Assembly (NCBI RefSeq): GCF_000384315.1
Contig: NZ_ARVW01000001.1
Location: 8,539,001 to 8,603,000, forward strand
Source: Amycolatopsis nigrescens CSC17Ta-90
GTDB lineage: Bacteria; Actinomycetota; Actinomycetes; Mycobacteriales; Pseudonocardiaceae
DNA length: 64,000 bases
Direction of reading: 5' to 3'
Shown: positions 9,437 to 17,585 of the stretch, piece by piece
Layout: every line of letters starts with the position of its first letter
Numbering within the stretch: position 1 is the first letter of the stretch
Translations under genes and position numbers: made by a program
Notes under the pieces: model-generated
Databases searched by the model: none
What the model was told of the DNA's origin: nothing
What the model saw: the letters and a program-made list of their open reading frames with translations, nothing else

Positions 9437-10657
9437 TCAGTTGTCCTTGATCTCGGTGTTGCGGACGATTTTTCCGTTCTCGACCTTGTAGGTCCACACC
9501 GTGGTCTTGGCCAGCTCGCCCTTGTCGTCCCACTTGAACGCCTTGGTCAGGCCCTGGCCGTCGTAGTTCTTCACGTGCTCGAGCAGGCCTGGCCGGTCCA
9601 GTTTCCCGGCGTCGATGCCCTTGAGCAGGATGGTGGCGAGGTCGTAGCCCTCGGGCGAGTAGGTGCCCGGGTCCTTGCCGGAAAGCGCCTTGTACGCGGT
9701 GCTGAACTCGGTGAAGGTGTCCGACGGGACGCAGGGGCAGGTGAAGTACGCCTTGGCGGCGGCGTCACCGGCGCCCTTGACGAACTCGTCGTCCTTCACG
9801 CCGTCCGGGCCGACGAAGGTGGCTTCGACGCCCTGGTCCGCGAGCTGCTGCGCGAAGGGCGCGCCCTCGCGGTAGTAGCCGGCGTAGAAGATGGCCTGCG
9901 GGCTCTCGGACTTGACCTTGTTGACGACCGCGGAGAAGTCGGTCTGCTTGGACTTGACCTTGTCCTGGCAGCTGGCCTTGTCGCCGAGCGCCTGGCGGAC
10001 CGCGGCGGCGAGGCCGACGCCGTACTCGGAGTCGTCCTCGATCACGCAGACCTTCTGCGCCTTGAGCTCGCCGGTCATGAACTTGGCGGCGGCGGGGCCC
10101 TGGGTGAGGTCGTTGCCGAGGCCGCGGAAGAAGGTCTTCCAGCCGTTCTGGCTCAGCGCCGGGCCGGTAGCCGACGGGGTCAGCTGGACAAGGCCGGCGT
10201 CGTTGAAGATGTTGCCCGCGGCCTTGGACTCGGTGGAGAACGGAAGCCCGATCACGCCGATGATGCCGGGCGTGTTGGCGATCTGGGTGACGATGCCGGG
10301 GGCCTTGTCGCCGGAGCCTTCGGTCTCGTACTGCTCCAGCTTGACCTGGCAGCCGGCGTTGGCCTTGTTGTGCCGCTCGACCGCGACCTTGACGCCATCG
10401 AGAATGTTCTGCCCGAGCGCCGCGTTGTCACCGGCGATCGTGCCGGCGTACGCGAGGCTCGTGGTCGGCGGGCATTGTGCCTTGCCGTCGCCCGCCGGAT
10501 CCGCGGCGTTGGCGGCCTGTTCCGGAGCGGCTGCCTGGGACTGACTGGGGCTGTTCGTGTTTCCGGAACTGCCTTCGTTACGCGCCGAACACGCGCCCAG
10601 AGCGAGAGAGCCCGCCGCTACCAGCACGAAAACCCGCGTGAGTCGTGCTTTTGACAC
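9437..10657 (-). CDS. livK: Branched-chain amino-acid binding lipoprotein LivK
   Basis: 406 residues from GTG 10657, which has a strong GGAGG site upstream. The N-terminus is a lipoprotein signal peptide (SKARLTRVFVLVAAGSLALGAC) with lipobox L-G-A-C, so it is predicted to be tethered outside the membrane. The rest is a type I periplasmic-binding fold (TSLAYAGTIAGDNAALGQNI; GVIGLPFSTESKAAGNIF). It is the receptor of the liv system and first gene of its operon. A Ser/Gln/Ala-rich linker follows the lipid anchor. Confidence 0.94.
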   Translation of the reverse strand: MSKARLTRVFVLVAAGSLALGACSARNEGSSGNTNSPSQSQAAAPEQAANAADPAGDGKAQCPPTTSLAYAGTIAGDNAALGQNILDGVKVAVERHNKANAGCQVKLEQYETEGSGDKAPGIVTQIANTPGIIGVIGLPFSTESKAAGNIFNDAGLVQLTPSATGPALSQNGWKTFFRGLGNDLTQGPAAAKFMTGELKAQKVCVIEDDSEYGVGLAAAVRQALGDKASCQDKVKSKQTDFSAVVNKVKSESPQAIFYAGYYREGAPFAQQLADQGVEATFVGPDGVKDDEFVKGAGDAAAKAYFTCPCVPSDTFTEFSTAYKALSGKDPGTYSPEGYDLATILLKGIDAGKLDRPGLLEHVKNYDGQGLTKAFKWDDKGELAKTTVWTYKVENGKIVRNTEIKDN

Positions 10658-11041
10658 TCGTTCCTCCATATGCCTACAGGCCGCTTTCTCCAGCGGCAGT
10701 CCCAGCAGGGACCGATCTGGCCGCTGAACGTAGCCGCCCAGCGGGTCTGTGCACAGAGTTGAAGAGACTCTTGTATCCACATCGTGACGGTCACCACAAG
10801 AATTACCTGATAATTAACACCCGTATGTCGGATTGCAACAAACGGGTGATAACCGATGGTGATACGGGTGAACACTAGGCAGAATGGCCGAACGGCCAGG
10901 TCAAAGCGCCTGGGAACGAACGTCGGCGCCGATCAGCGGGCGACGTTGGACGGTACACGCAGAGCTAGCCCGCCCACCAGACCATCACCCTTGAGAGTGG
11001 TAACGGTAGGTGAACGGGCTAGTCCGTTCAGTGGATAGTGG
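10658..11041. promoter_or_regulatory. Intergenic region upstream of livK
   Basis: About 380 bp without a convincing gene. It includes a 12-bp perfect palindrome TCTGTGCACAGA (10746-10757), an AT-rich dyad AATTA-CCTGA-TAATT (10801-10815) unusual for this DNA, and a small inverted repeat TGAACGG/CCGTTCA (11011-11030) just past the pdtaR stop that could be a weak terminator. The palindrome and the AT-rich dyad are plausible operator or promoter elements for the liv operon. This is inference. Confidence 0.45.
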
Positions 11042-11659
11042 TCAGCGCTGGCCGATACTCTCCACCACAGCTTCGGCGACCGCCTTCATGGTCGTGCGGC
11101 GGTCCATGGCGGTCCGCTGGATCCAGCGGAAGGCGTCCGGTTCGGTCAGGCCCTGCTCGCTCATCAGCAGCCCCTTGGCCCTGTCGATGACCTTGCGGGT
11201 CTCCAGCCGGTCGGTCAGACCGGCGACCTCGGACTCCAGCGCCTGCAGCTCGGCGAACCTGCTGACCGCGAGCTCGATGGCCGGCACCAGGTCGCGTTTG
11301 GCGAACGGCTTGACCAGATAGGCCATGGTGCCCGCGTCCCTGGCCCGCTCGACCAGGTCACGCTGGCTGAAGGCGGTCAGGATCACGACCGGCGCGACCC
11401 GGTCTCCGGTGATCTTGGAGGCCGCCTCGATCCCGTCCAGCTTGGGCATCTTGACGTCCAGGATCACCAGGTCCGGCCTGAGCTCGTTGGCCAGCTTGAT
11501 GGCCTCTTCCCCGTCACCGGCCTGGCCGACCACCTGGTAGCCCTCCTCGCGGAGCATCTCCACGAGGTCGAGCCGGATCAGTGCTTCGTCTTCGGCGACG
11601 AGCACCCGACGCTGCGGCGTGGTGGCGACTTCGCCGGCCTCGGTAGCCTGTCCGGTCAC
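11042..11659 (-). CDS. pdtaR: ANTAR-domain response regulator PdtaR
   Basis: 205 residues from GTG 11659 behind AGGAGGAG. The N-terminal receiver domain has the acidic pocket VLVAEDEALIRLD, the phospho-acceptor region LVILDVKMPKLDG and the conserved lysine in YLVKPFAKRD. The C-terminal ANTAR domain (TRKVIDRAKGLLM) binds RNA hairpins and acts by antitermination. The closest named relative is mycobacterial PdtaR (Rv1626), which also lies near polA. A sensor kinase is not in the window. Confidence 0.9.
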   Translation of the reverse strand: MTGQATEAGEVATTPQRRVLVAEDEALIRLDLVEMLREEGYQVVGQAGDGEEAIKLANELRPDLVILDVKMPKLDGIEAASKITGDRVAPVVILTAFSQRDLVERARDAGTMAYLVKPFAKRDLVPAIELAVSRFAELQALESEVAGLTDRLETRKVIDRAKGLLMSEQGLTEPDAFRWIQRTAMDRRTTMKAVAEAVVESIGQR

Positions 11660-11851
11660 CGGGCTCCTCCTGCGTGCTCGACGAAAATGGGAACGCGGCG
11701 GACCGCGAACCAAAATCCTACCGGGAACGATCCAGATCGACAGATGGCGTTCACCACGTGGTGCGCTCCGACTCGGACGTGTAGTGCCCCTCCGACTCCT
11801 CAGCCCCCGCTGCAGGCCACTCCCCCGGATCGCGTAATGTTTCGCGTCGCC

Positions 11852-11925
11852 GCCCCCGTAGCCCAATCGGCAGAGGCAGCGGACTCAAAATCCGTCCAGT
11901 GTGCGTTCGAGTCGCACCGGGGGCA
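11852..11925 (+). tRNA. tRNA with anticodon CAA (Leu)
   Basis: The acceptor stem GCCCCCG pairs with CGGGGGC (11918-11924). The anticodon stem-loop GCGGA-CTCAAAA-TCCGT gives anticodon CAA, which decodes UUG. The T arm GTGCG-TTCGAGT-CGCAC is intact. CCA is not fully encoded (A-CCC follows). The variable region is only about five bases, although leucine tRNAs usually carry a long variable arm. The 3' part is the attachment site of the element to its right. Confidence 0.85.
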
Positions 11926-11926
11926 C
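11884..11926 (+). repeat. attL: 43-bp direct repeat in the tRNA 3' part
   Basis: This segment runs from the anticodon loop to the tRNA 3' end and is repeated without a mismatch at 36249-36291. The repeat is the expected footprint of site-specific integration by a tyrosine recombinase into a tRNA gene. The integrase gene ends 64 bp further in. Confidence 0.93.
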
Positions 11927-11944
11927 CCAGCTAGACACGCAGAA

Positions 11945-11983
11945 ATCGGCCCCTCACCAGGCGAGACCCGGTGAGGGGCCGAT
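11945..11983. terminator. Hairpin between the tRNA and the integrase
   Basis: A perfect 14-bp stem, ATCGGCCCCTCACC (11945-11958) and its complement (11970-11983), with an 11-base loop. It is followed on the plus strand by CTTGCGTT. It could end transcription of the tRNA from the left, of int from the right, or both. Confidence 0.8.
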
Positions 11984-11989
11984 CTTGCG

Positions 11990-13513
11990 TTACCCGGTTG
12001 TACCCGGTCCACCTTGGTTGTCCACGGGTGGTCGCGGCCTATACGCGGCCTCGTTTTGGCCGTCGACCAGCCCCAACGCCCGGTTGAGGCTGTCCTTGGC
12101 GCTGGCTTCCATCCCGGCGATGATCGCGGCGTAGATCTGGAGCAGCACCGCGACCGAGTGCCCGGCCCATTCGGCAACCTGCCGGGCCGGCACCCCCGCC
12201 GCCAACTGGAACGACACACCGCCGTGCCGCAGGTCGTAGGGACGCCGGCACAGCACCGACCGGTACTCCTGCTCGCTCAACGCGGCCTTGCGGGCCTTGT
12301 CCCAGACCCGGTTGGTGGTCGACTCCGACAGGTCCCCTCCGGTCAGGCTCCGGAACAGACGGCCGTCCGCCGCGGTGCCGAACCGCACGAGATGCACGAA
12401 CAGCCGCTTCGTGAGTGGCGGCGGGCTCGGGACCGGGCGCACCTCCCCCACCGCCCGCTGCTTGAGCTGTCGCTGATCACGACGCTTGCCCGAGTCGGTC
12501 CATGCGGCGCCGGCGGTCGGCGCGGACCGGGACAGCAGCAACTCGCTCCAGCCGTCCTCACCCTCCGGGAACACCCAGTCTTGAGCCTCCTCGTCCCATT
12601 CCATGTTGGGCAGGTCCAGGTCTTCCTTGCTGAGCATGGCGGCCTCTTCGGGCCGAAGCGCCGCGTAGTACTGGGCCGCGAAGTACGCCTCCAGCATCGG
12701 GCCCGACGACCGCCGCGGCTCCCCTTCGACGTACTGCTGGGCAACACCTGCGAACAGGCGTTCAGCCTGCACAGGGTTGATGACCACCCGCTTGTCGATC
12801 GCCTTCAGCTCCTTCGGCGCGGTCCACTTGACTTCCGGCAACCGGTTCTTGGTCAGCAACTTTTCCTCGATCGCGTACTCCAGCGCGTTGTGCAGCACCG
12901 AACGCTTACGGGAGACAGTTTTCGCTGCCGCCGGCTTCCCGTCCATCTTCAGGGCGATCTGTTCGAGCACCTTGCGTGCCGCTGCTGGGTCATCCAGCCG
13001 GGAAACAGAGAGCGTGTTCGCCCCCAGCCACTTCAGCGCACGTTCGATCTCGTGTGGCTTCTCGGTGTCCCGCCGCTGGGTGTTGTACGCCCACCCTGTC
13101 ATCGCCTTTCGCAGAACCTTGTCGGCGGGCTTTCCCCGCTCAGTCGCCAACATCGCGAAGGTGGCCGTGGCCATCGTGTCCGCGTTCCCAGCGCGAGACT
13201 TCGCCGCGGCACGCGGCCACTTGAAGTCCGCGTAGCGTTGCGCGAACTCGAACCAGCTCTGGTCGACGACGTCCCGGCCCATCGAAACCGGCAGGCCATC
13301 CAAGCGCCGGAATGCCTCGCCCTTCTTCTGTGCGGTGCTCAGGTCGGACCGAAAGCCGTCCGCTAGTGGAAAAGTCGCGAAGTTCTTGGACCAGGGTTCC
13401 TTCGCAACGAACCACCGAACCCTGTAGGACTTCCGCCCCGGCTTGCCCTGCTTCCCCGACTTGCCTTCGATCACACGGATGCTCCAGATCTTCACGTCGA
13501 AAGTCGTGTCCAT
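11990..13513 (-). CDS. int: Tyrosine recombinase (integrase) of the AICE
   Basis: 507 residues from ATG 13513. The catalytic arginine is in YYAALRPEEAAML, the box II segment reads RRPYDLRHGGVSFQLAAG, and the C-terminal His/Tyr region reads WAGHSVAVLLQIYAAII. It inserts and excises the element at the tRNA. The gene points toward attL, the usual AICE arrangement. Its start overlaps the excisionase stop (TGATG) with GGAGG seven bases upstream. The C-terminal coding region holds one copy of a 17-bp repeat also found beside attR. Confidence 0.95.
   Translation of the reverse strand: MDTTFDVKIWSIRVIEGKSGKQGKPGRKSYRVRWFVAKEPWSKNFATFPLADGFRSDLSTAQKKGEAFRRLDGLPVSMGRDVVDQSWFEFAQRYADFKWPRAAAKSRAGNADTMATATFAMLATERGKPADKVLRKAMTGWAYNTQRRDTEKPHEIERALKWLGANTLSVSRLDDPAAARKVLEQIALKMDGKPAAAKTVSRKRSVLHNALEYAIEEKLLTKNRLPEVKWTAPKELKAIDKRVVINPVQAERLFAGVAQQYVEGEPRRSSGPMLEAYFAAQYYAALRPEEAAMLSKEDLDLPNMEWDEEAQDWVFPEGEDGWSELLLSRSAPTAGAAWTDSGKRRDQRQLKQRAVGEVRPVPSPPPLTKRLFVHLVRFGTAADGRLFRSLTGGDLSESTTNRVWDKARKAALSEQEYRSVLCRRPYDLRHGGVSFQLAAGVPARQVAEWAGHSVAVLLQIYAAIIAGMEASAKDSLNRALGLVDGQNEAAYRPRPPVDNQGGPGTTG
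12035..12051. repeat. Possible integrase arm site, left copy
   Basis: CGGCCTATACGCGGCCT lies inside the end of int, 109 bp from the attL core. A copy with one difference (CGGCCTATGCGCGGCCT) lies at 36179-36195, 53 bp from the attR core, in the same orientation. Paired placement beside both att cores suggests arm-type recombinase sites. Confidence 0.5.
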
Positions 13514-13701
13514 CAAGCAGCCTCCTCCAGTGATTCGGTCCAGCGTTCGAGTTCATCGCTGGGGATCCGCAGCTGCCCATTCGGGAGCTTGATGCACGGT
13601 GGTGCGGTGCGCTTCGCGCGCCAGTCATCCCACGTCGACCGCGCGACCTTGTACATGGCCATGAACTCTTCGACCGTGAAGTAGGTGATCTTGGCTTTCA
13701 T
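13513..13701 (-). CDS. xis: Excisionase-like HTH protein
   Basis: 62 residues from ATG 13701. A MerR/HTH_17-type DNA-binding fold is recognisable: YFTVEEFMAMYKVARSTWDD, then PPCIKLPNGQLRIPSDELE. Such small proteins bend DNA and steer the integrase towards excision. Its stop overlaps the int start by one base, so both are made from one transcript. Reading further upstream runs into the iteron array and is not coding. Confidence 0.88.
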   Translation of the reverse strand: MKAKITYFTVEEFMAMYKVARSTWDDWRAKRTAPPCIKLPNGQLRIPSDELERWTESLEEAA

Positions 13702-13859
13702 GCAGGTGCCCTTCCGGAAGCGTCGTGCGTGCGTCTGCCTGCGGTGGGTGCATGGGTCTGTCCTCCGTGGTTTGGTTGCGGTGTGTAACTGGCGTAGGGG
13801 TGGGTGGGAAGGGAGGCTGGCAGGAGCTGGGGTCAGAAAATGCTGGAGGGGGCGGAAAC

Positions 13860-14093
13860 AAACACCGCAATGCCGCAAACACCGCAAAAGTGGTTCTGAC
13901 CTGGGGATCTGTCTGCGGTGTTTGGAGTTGAGGGCGACTGGTCTAAACACCGCAAACACCGCAGAGTGCGGTGTTTGCGGTGTTTGGCCTCCACCACGTC
14001 CGGGGTCAAACACCGCAAGATCACAACCAGGTGTCCCCTGGCCAAGGCTGTCTCTCTGGCTCTGTTGCGGTGTTTGCGGTGTTTGCGGTGTTT
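13860..14093. repeat. Iteron array: 11 exact copies of GCGGTGTTT
   Basis: The 9-mer occurs on the plus strand at 13915, 13968, 13977, 14067, 14076 and 14085, and as its complement AAACACCGC at 13860, 13877, 13945, 13954 and 14008 (start positions). Several copies are head-to-tail with no spacer. A near copy (GCGGTGTGT) is at 13778. The array lies in the 400-bp gap between xis and the ATPase gene. It looks like a replication origin bound by an initiator, though a role in regulation or recombination is possible. Confidence 0.8.
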
Positions 14094-14103
14094 GTTTCGG
14101 GGG

Positions 14104-15720
14104 TCATGAAAATTCGGTGCCGCGTTCGACCTTGTAGAGCTTGAGCTTGGTGTGCGAGTCGATGTCGATACGTAACACAACGTCACCACGCCAGCGGTCC
14201 CTCTGCCCTGCCAGCCTCTTTCCCAGCGACTTCGGGTTCAGCGGTTTGCCGCTCGCGGTGGTCGGGAACGTTCCTTTCCAGGGGTCGGGGGCGCCGTACT
14301 CGGGTTCGGCGTCCGCGCGGAGTTGCTGGGCGGTGAGGGGTTCGTCGGCGTAGCGGCGGTGCCAGGTGGACAGGAACGCGTACCAGTCGGCGTGGTCCTC
14401 GTCGAGGCCGCGGCCGGCTTCGGCGTTGCCGAGGAAGTCGGGCACGCCGTGGTGTTGCAGGAACCCTCCGAGGTACTGGGCCCAGCGGGTGAACTGCCGC
14501 ATCTGCGGGACCGAACCGGCGAGTGCAGCGCCGTTGGCGGTCCAGTCGAGCACCAGGGTGAGCACGTGCCGCAGCACGGTGGCCCGGTTGACCGGATCCA
14601 GGATCCAGGTGTCCAGGTTGGGGATGGTGAACCCGGTCCGGGCCTCGGGTCGCGGGCAGTTCGGGTCCAGCCGCACCCACACCGAGCGCGACGCCATGTC
14701 CCCGCCGGTGCGCAGGTTGTTGCCGGTGGCCAGCCACAGACGGTCGTTCGGGAAGGTGCTGGCCACGTTGGTGCCCAGCCGCCGGTCCGACCAGGTCCGT
14801 TCGGTGACCAGCCGGGCCAGCACCGCGGACTTGACCTCCTCGCCTTCGGTGAGGTTGTCGAAGACCACCACACCGACCTGATCGGCCAGCACGGTGGTGA
14901 TGGACTTGCGCAGCTCTTCCTCGGAGTCGGTCCAGGTCAGCACCCGCTGTCCGACCAGCAGCCCGACACACCCGGCGAGGATGGTCTTACCCGAGCCGGG
15001 CATGGACGCGTCGATCATCCCGAACGGGGACAGCGCCCGGGTGAACGGCCGGATCAACGGTGTGACCAGCAGAGCCAGGTAGTTGGCCCGGTCCGCTCTC
15101 GTCCGCCAGGGGAAGTCGGCCAGGAACCGCTCCAGCAGAAACTCCCGCGCCGCCGCTACCTCCTCCGCACCCGGTCGGTCCGGGATCGGCTCCAGGTGGG
15201 TGTTCGCGGTGAGGTAGAAACCGGTGGCCGGGTCGTAGCCGGGGGTTTGCAGCAGCGTGCCGTCCTCGCGCAGCACCGGGGTGGAGATGACCCGTCGCAG
15301 CACCGGCAGCCCGGGCCAGGACCGGCGGGCCAGCACGGCGGCGAGCAGCTGCGCGCCCGGTGACCATTCTTCGGTGTAGGTCTCTCCCTTGTCGTTGATC
15401 CGGGTACGCACGAGATCGGTGTGCTCGGCCAAAAGGCCCGCCAGCAGCGGCGGTTTGAGCGGTGACGCCGTCAGCGGCAACGCGACATCGTCGTCACCGG
15501 AGGTGGGGTCGGCGGCACCGGAGACCTCTTCGAGGTAGACCGGTGCGCCATCGGTGACGTAGGTGCCGGGGATGATCCCGCCATCGAGCGCGGCACCCAG
15601 TACCCGGATGGTTTTCGGTGCGGCCCCGGTCCGCAGCTGCGGACGACCGCCCGGCCCCACCGACCACAGATGGGAGTCGCGCGCCGCGGCCGGTGTCGGG
15701 GTGTCGGGCGTGCTGGCCAT
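14104..15720 (-). CDS. P-loop ATPase, probable replication helicase or initiator
   Basis: 538 residues from ATG 15720 (GGAG seven bases upstream). Walker A is ASMPGSGKTILAG near the middle, Walker B is VGVVVFDNL, and a sensor-like stretch NDRLWLATGNNL follows. This order resembles the AAA/DUF927-like ATPases that accompany Prim-Pol proteins in plasmids and AICEs. It lies directly beside the iterons, whose last copy ends 11 bp from its stop. It probably opens or unwinds the element origin. No primase motifs are present in this protein. Confidence 0.7.
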   Translation of the reverse strand: MASTPDTPTPAAARDSHLWSVGPGGRPQLRTGAAPKTIRVLGAALDGGIIPGTYVTDGAPVYLEEVSGAADPTSGDDDVALPLTASPLKPPLLAGLLAEHTDLVRTRINDKGETYTEEWSPGAQLLAAVLARRSWPGLPVLRRVISTPVLREDGTLLQTPGYDPATGFYLTANTHLEPIPDRPGAEEVAAAREFLLERFLADFPWRTRADRANYLALLVTPLIRPFTRALSPFGMIDASMPGSGKTILAGCVGLLVGQRVLTWTDSEEELRKSITTVLADQVGVVVFDNLTEGEEVKSAVLARLVTERTWSDRRLGTNVASTFPNDRLWLATGNNLRTGGDMASRSVWVRLDPNCPRPEARTGFTIPNLDTWILDPVNRATVLRHVLTLVLDWTANGAALAGSVPQMRQFTRWAQYLGGFLQHHGVPDFLGNAEAGRGLDEDHADWYAFLSTWHRRYADEPLTAQQLRADAEPEYGAPDPWKGTFPTTASGKPLNPKSLGKRLAGQRDRWRGDVVLRIDIDSHTKLKLYKVERGTEFS

Positions 15721-15760
15721 GGGGTTCTCCAATCAAGCAAGGTCGTGCGGTGGTACTGGC

Positions 15761-16177
15761 TCAGGCCGTCTTCTCCACGGCGGTCACCGCGGCGAGCACG
15801 GCAGGCGGCGGGGTGAACAGCCCCAGCTGGCCAGGGCCGGGGATCGGCTCGGTCAGGACGCGCGGGCGGGTCAGGCACCAGTGCCACACCCCGGGTTCGC
15901 TCCACGGGGTGCAACCGCCGCAGTCGTCGGCGTGGTGCACGCCGATCAGCTGGACGCTGCCGAGGTAGGCGCCGGTCGGCAGGCCGGTGATGCCGTGCTC
16001 GGCCAGCACGTCCAGCATCGCCTGGTCGATCTGCCGTCCGGTGTGGACGATCAGACGGCCGCGATAGCCCGTGGCCCAGGTGCGGTTCTCCACCGGCTTG
16101 TGCCCGGCCAGGATCAGCGCGGCCCACGGCTGCCGGATCGACAACGCCCGCCTGGCGGGCTCGGTAGGTTCGGGCAT
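15761..16177 (-). CDS. ASCH-domain protein
   Basis: 138 residues from ATG 16177. The N-terminal ASCH signature reads RALSIRQPWAALILAGHKPVENRTWA, followed by GRLIVHTG. The fold is related to PUA and binds RNA or modified nucleosides; one characterised member hydrolyses N4-acetylcytidine. A CGGC pair sits in the middle. Its start overlaps the stop of the DpdA-like gene (TGATG), which makes it the last gene of a five-gene coupled unit. A role in recognising or editing a modified base is inference. Confidence 0.8.
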   Translation of the reverse strand: MPEPTEPARRALSIRQPWAALILAGHKPVENRTWATGYRGRLIVHTGRQIDQAMLDVLAEHGITGLPTGAYLGSVQLIGVHHADDCGGCTPWSEPGVWHWCLTRPRVLTEPIPGPGQLGLFTPPPAVLAAVTAVEKTA

Positions 16178-17049
16178 CAGGCGGCTTCTCCTTCCCAGAA
16201 TTCGAGCTGTTCGCCACGGGCCGGGGTGGCGGCAGCTGCGAGTGCGTCTTGGCGCCAGTGCAGGGCCCAGCGCAGGCAGTTCGCGCAGTTCTTGTGCACG
16301 CCGACGCATTCGGGGAACAGCGGGCGTTGTGCCCAGCGGGCCCAGGCGGACCACGCTTGGCTGTCGGCCGACCCCCCGTCACCGTCATCGGCGCTGTTCT
16401 GGTCACCGAGGAGGTGGCCGTAGCGGTTGAGTCCTTCGAGCTTGAACCCGAACCCGTGCATCCGGGTCAGCCCCCAGGAGCGCAGCGCGGTGAGGATGCG
16501 TCCGGCTTTGGCGGTGTTCTGGATTCGGCACACGCTCCCGACGCCCACCAGCGGTTCGCGGGTGAGGTCGATCCCGGCCAACGTCCAGTACAGGTCTGCG
16601 CAGCGGCGGTGACTGTCCGGGCCGCGGCCTTGCACCACCGGGATGAAGTGGAGATCGGGGGCTAGTTCGCGCAGATGCGCGACGTTGAGCACGGTGCGCC
16701 GGTGGTGCTCGTCCACCGTGAGGTGGGTGCCGGCGAAGTACTGGCCGCCGTACCAACCGCCGTTGATGATGGCGTCCTCGCACATCCAGTCCTGGGGTGC
16801 GGCCCAGTCGAGCAGGCCGGTCTCGTCGCGGTAGCGCCGCACCCGAGCTACGTACTCGGCTGGGGGCACGGTCCAGTCGCCGTACTTCTGCAACTGGGTG
16901 AACCCGCCGGAATCCAACGCCCACCGCGCGACCGCCACCGGCAACGTCTTGTAGCCCCGCAACCGAGTATCCGACACGAACAGCGGCACACCCGCCTTGG
17001 CCAGCCAGCCCGGCGCCGGCGCGCCGAGATAGAACGTCGGTCCGGGCAT
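16177..17049 (-). CDS. DpdA/TGT-like protein, putative base exchanger
   Basis: 290 residues from ATG 17049. It has the tRNA-guanine-transglycosylase hallmark in WALDSGGFTQLQKYG (D46-S-G-G-F50), then WAAPQDWMCED, IPVVQGRG and LVGVGSVCRIQ, which resemble strands of the TIM-barrel active site. The C-terminus CVGVHKNCANCLRWALHW could bind zinc. TGT-like DpdA proteins exchange guanine for a 7-deazaguanine in DNA; others act on tRNA. Homologues of this shape occur in actinobacterial phages and elements. The actual substrate is not known from sequence. It overlaps its neighbours on both sides by TGATG. Confidence 0.75.
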   Translation of the reverse strand: MPGPTFYLGAPAPGWLAKAGVPLFVSDTRLRGYKTLPVAVARWALDSGGFTQLQKYGDWTVPPAEYVARVRRYRDETGLLDWAAPQDWMCEDAIINGGWYGGQYFAGTHLTVDEHHRRTVLNVAHLRELAPDLHFIPVVQGRGPDSHRRCADLYWTLAGIDLTREPLVGVGSVCRIQNTAKAGRILTALRSWGLTRMHGFGFKLEGLNRYGHLLGDQNSADDGDGGSADSQAWSAWARWAQRPLFPECVGVHKNCANCLRWALHWRQDALAAAATPARGEQLEFWEGEAA

Positions 17050-17585
17050 CAGGCGACTCCCTCGGACAGGTCGTGCTGGGGCGGGCGGAAGTGCAGGGTG
17101 TGCCAGCCTTCGACAGGCAGGCGGGGCAGATCGGTGGTGATGGCGTGGTGCATCGCGGTGAGCACGTCCTCGGGGACGCGGCGCGCGGTCCGGCACACCG
17201 GGCAGATACGCGGGTCACGGCGGCCATTCCTGGCCAGCGCCAGACCCACCGGCGGCAGGATCACCACCCCGACCGTGCGGACCCGGTAGCCCGCGGCGAG
17301 GGCGAGCAGCCGCCGCCGGAACGCCGGTTTGTAGGCGGTGACGTCCCACAGCACCGTGCCCCCGGCGGCCAGCGTGTCCCGGGTCAGCGCCACGCCCTGC
17401 TCGGTCGCGGCCGCGTTCGCGCCCGGGTCGCTGGAACAGCCGCACGGCGAGTACTTGGCGCGCAGCTCGTCCAGCGACACCACCACCGCCCCGGCCGGCA
17501 TGTGCGTGGCGCGCCAGGTCGTCTTGCCCGCCCCGGGCGGCCCGATGGTGACGATCAGCCGGCCGCGGGCACCGCCAGCGGGCAT
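17049..17585 (-). CDS. P-loop kinase-like protein
   Basis: 178 residues from ATG 17585. Walker A is VTIGPPGAGKTTWR (about residues 13-25), followed by VVSLDELRAKYSP as in the Zeta/polynucleotide-kinase group, and VLWDVTAYKPAFRRRLLALA. A C-P-V-C pair near residue 130 may bind zinc. The fold suits phosphorylation of a nucleotide or nucleic-acid end. It is coupled by one-base overlaps to the PP-loop gene and the DpdA-like gene. An Icc- or toxin-type kinase is an alternative. Confidence 0.7.
   Translation of the reverse strand: MPAGGARGRLIVTIGPPGAGKTTWRATHMPAGAVVVSLDELRAKYSPCGCSSDPGANAAATEQGVALTRDTLAAGGTVLWDVTAYKPAFRRRLLALAAGYRVRTVGVVILPPVGLALARNGRRDPRICPVCRTARRVPEDVLTAMHHAITTDLPRLPVEGWHTLHFRPPQHDLSEGVA

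Noticed and set aside
13860..14093. CRISPR array
   Set aside because: The repeats are 9 bp, lie on both strands and often abut with no spacers; no cas genes. Iterons fit better.
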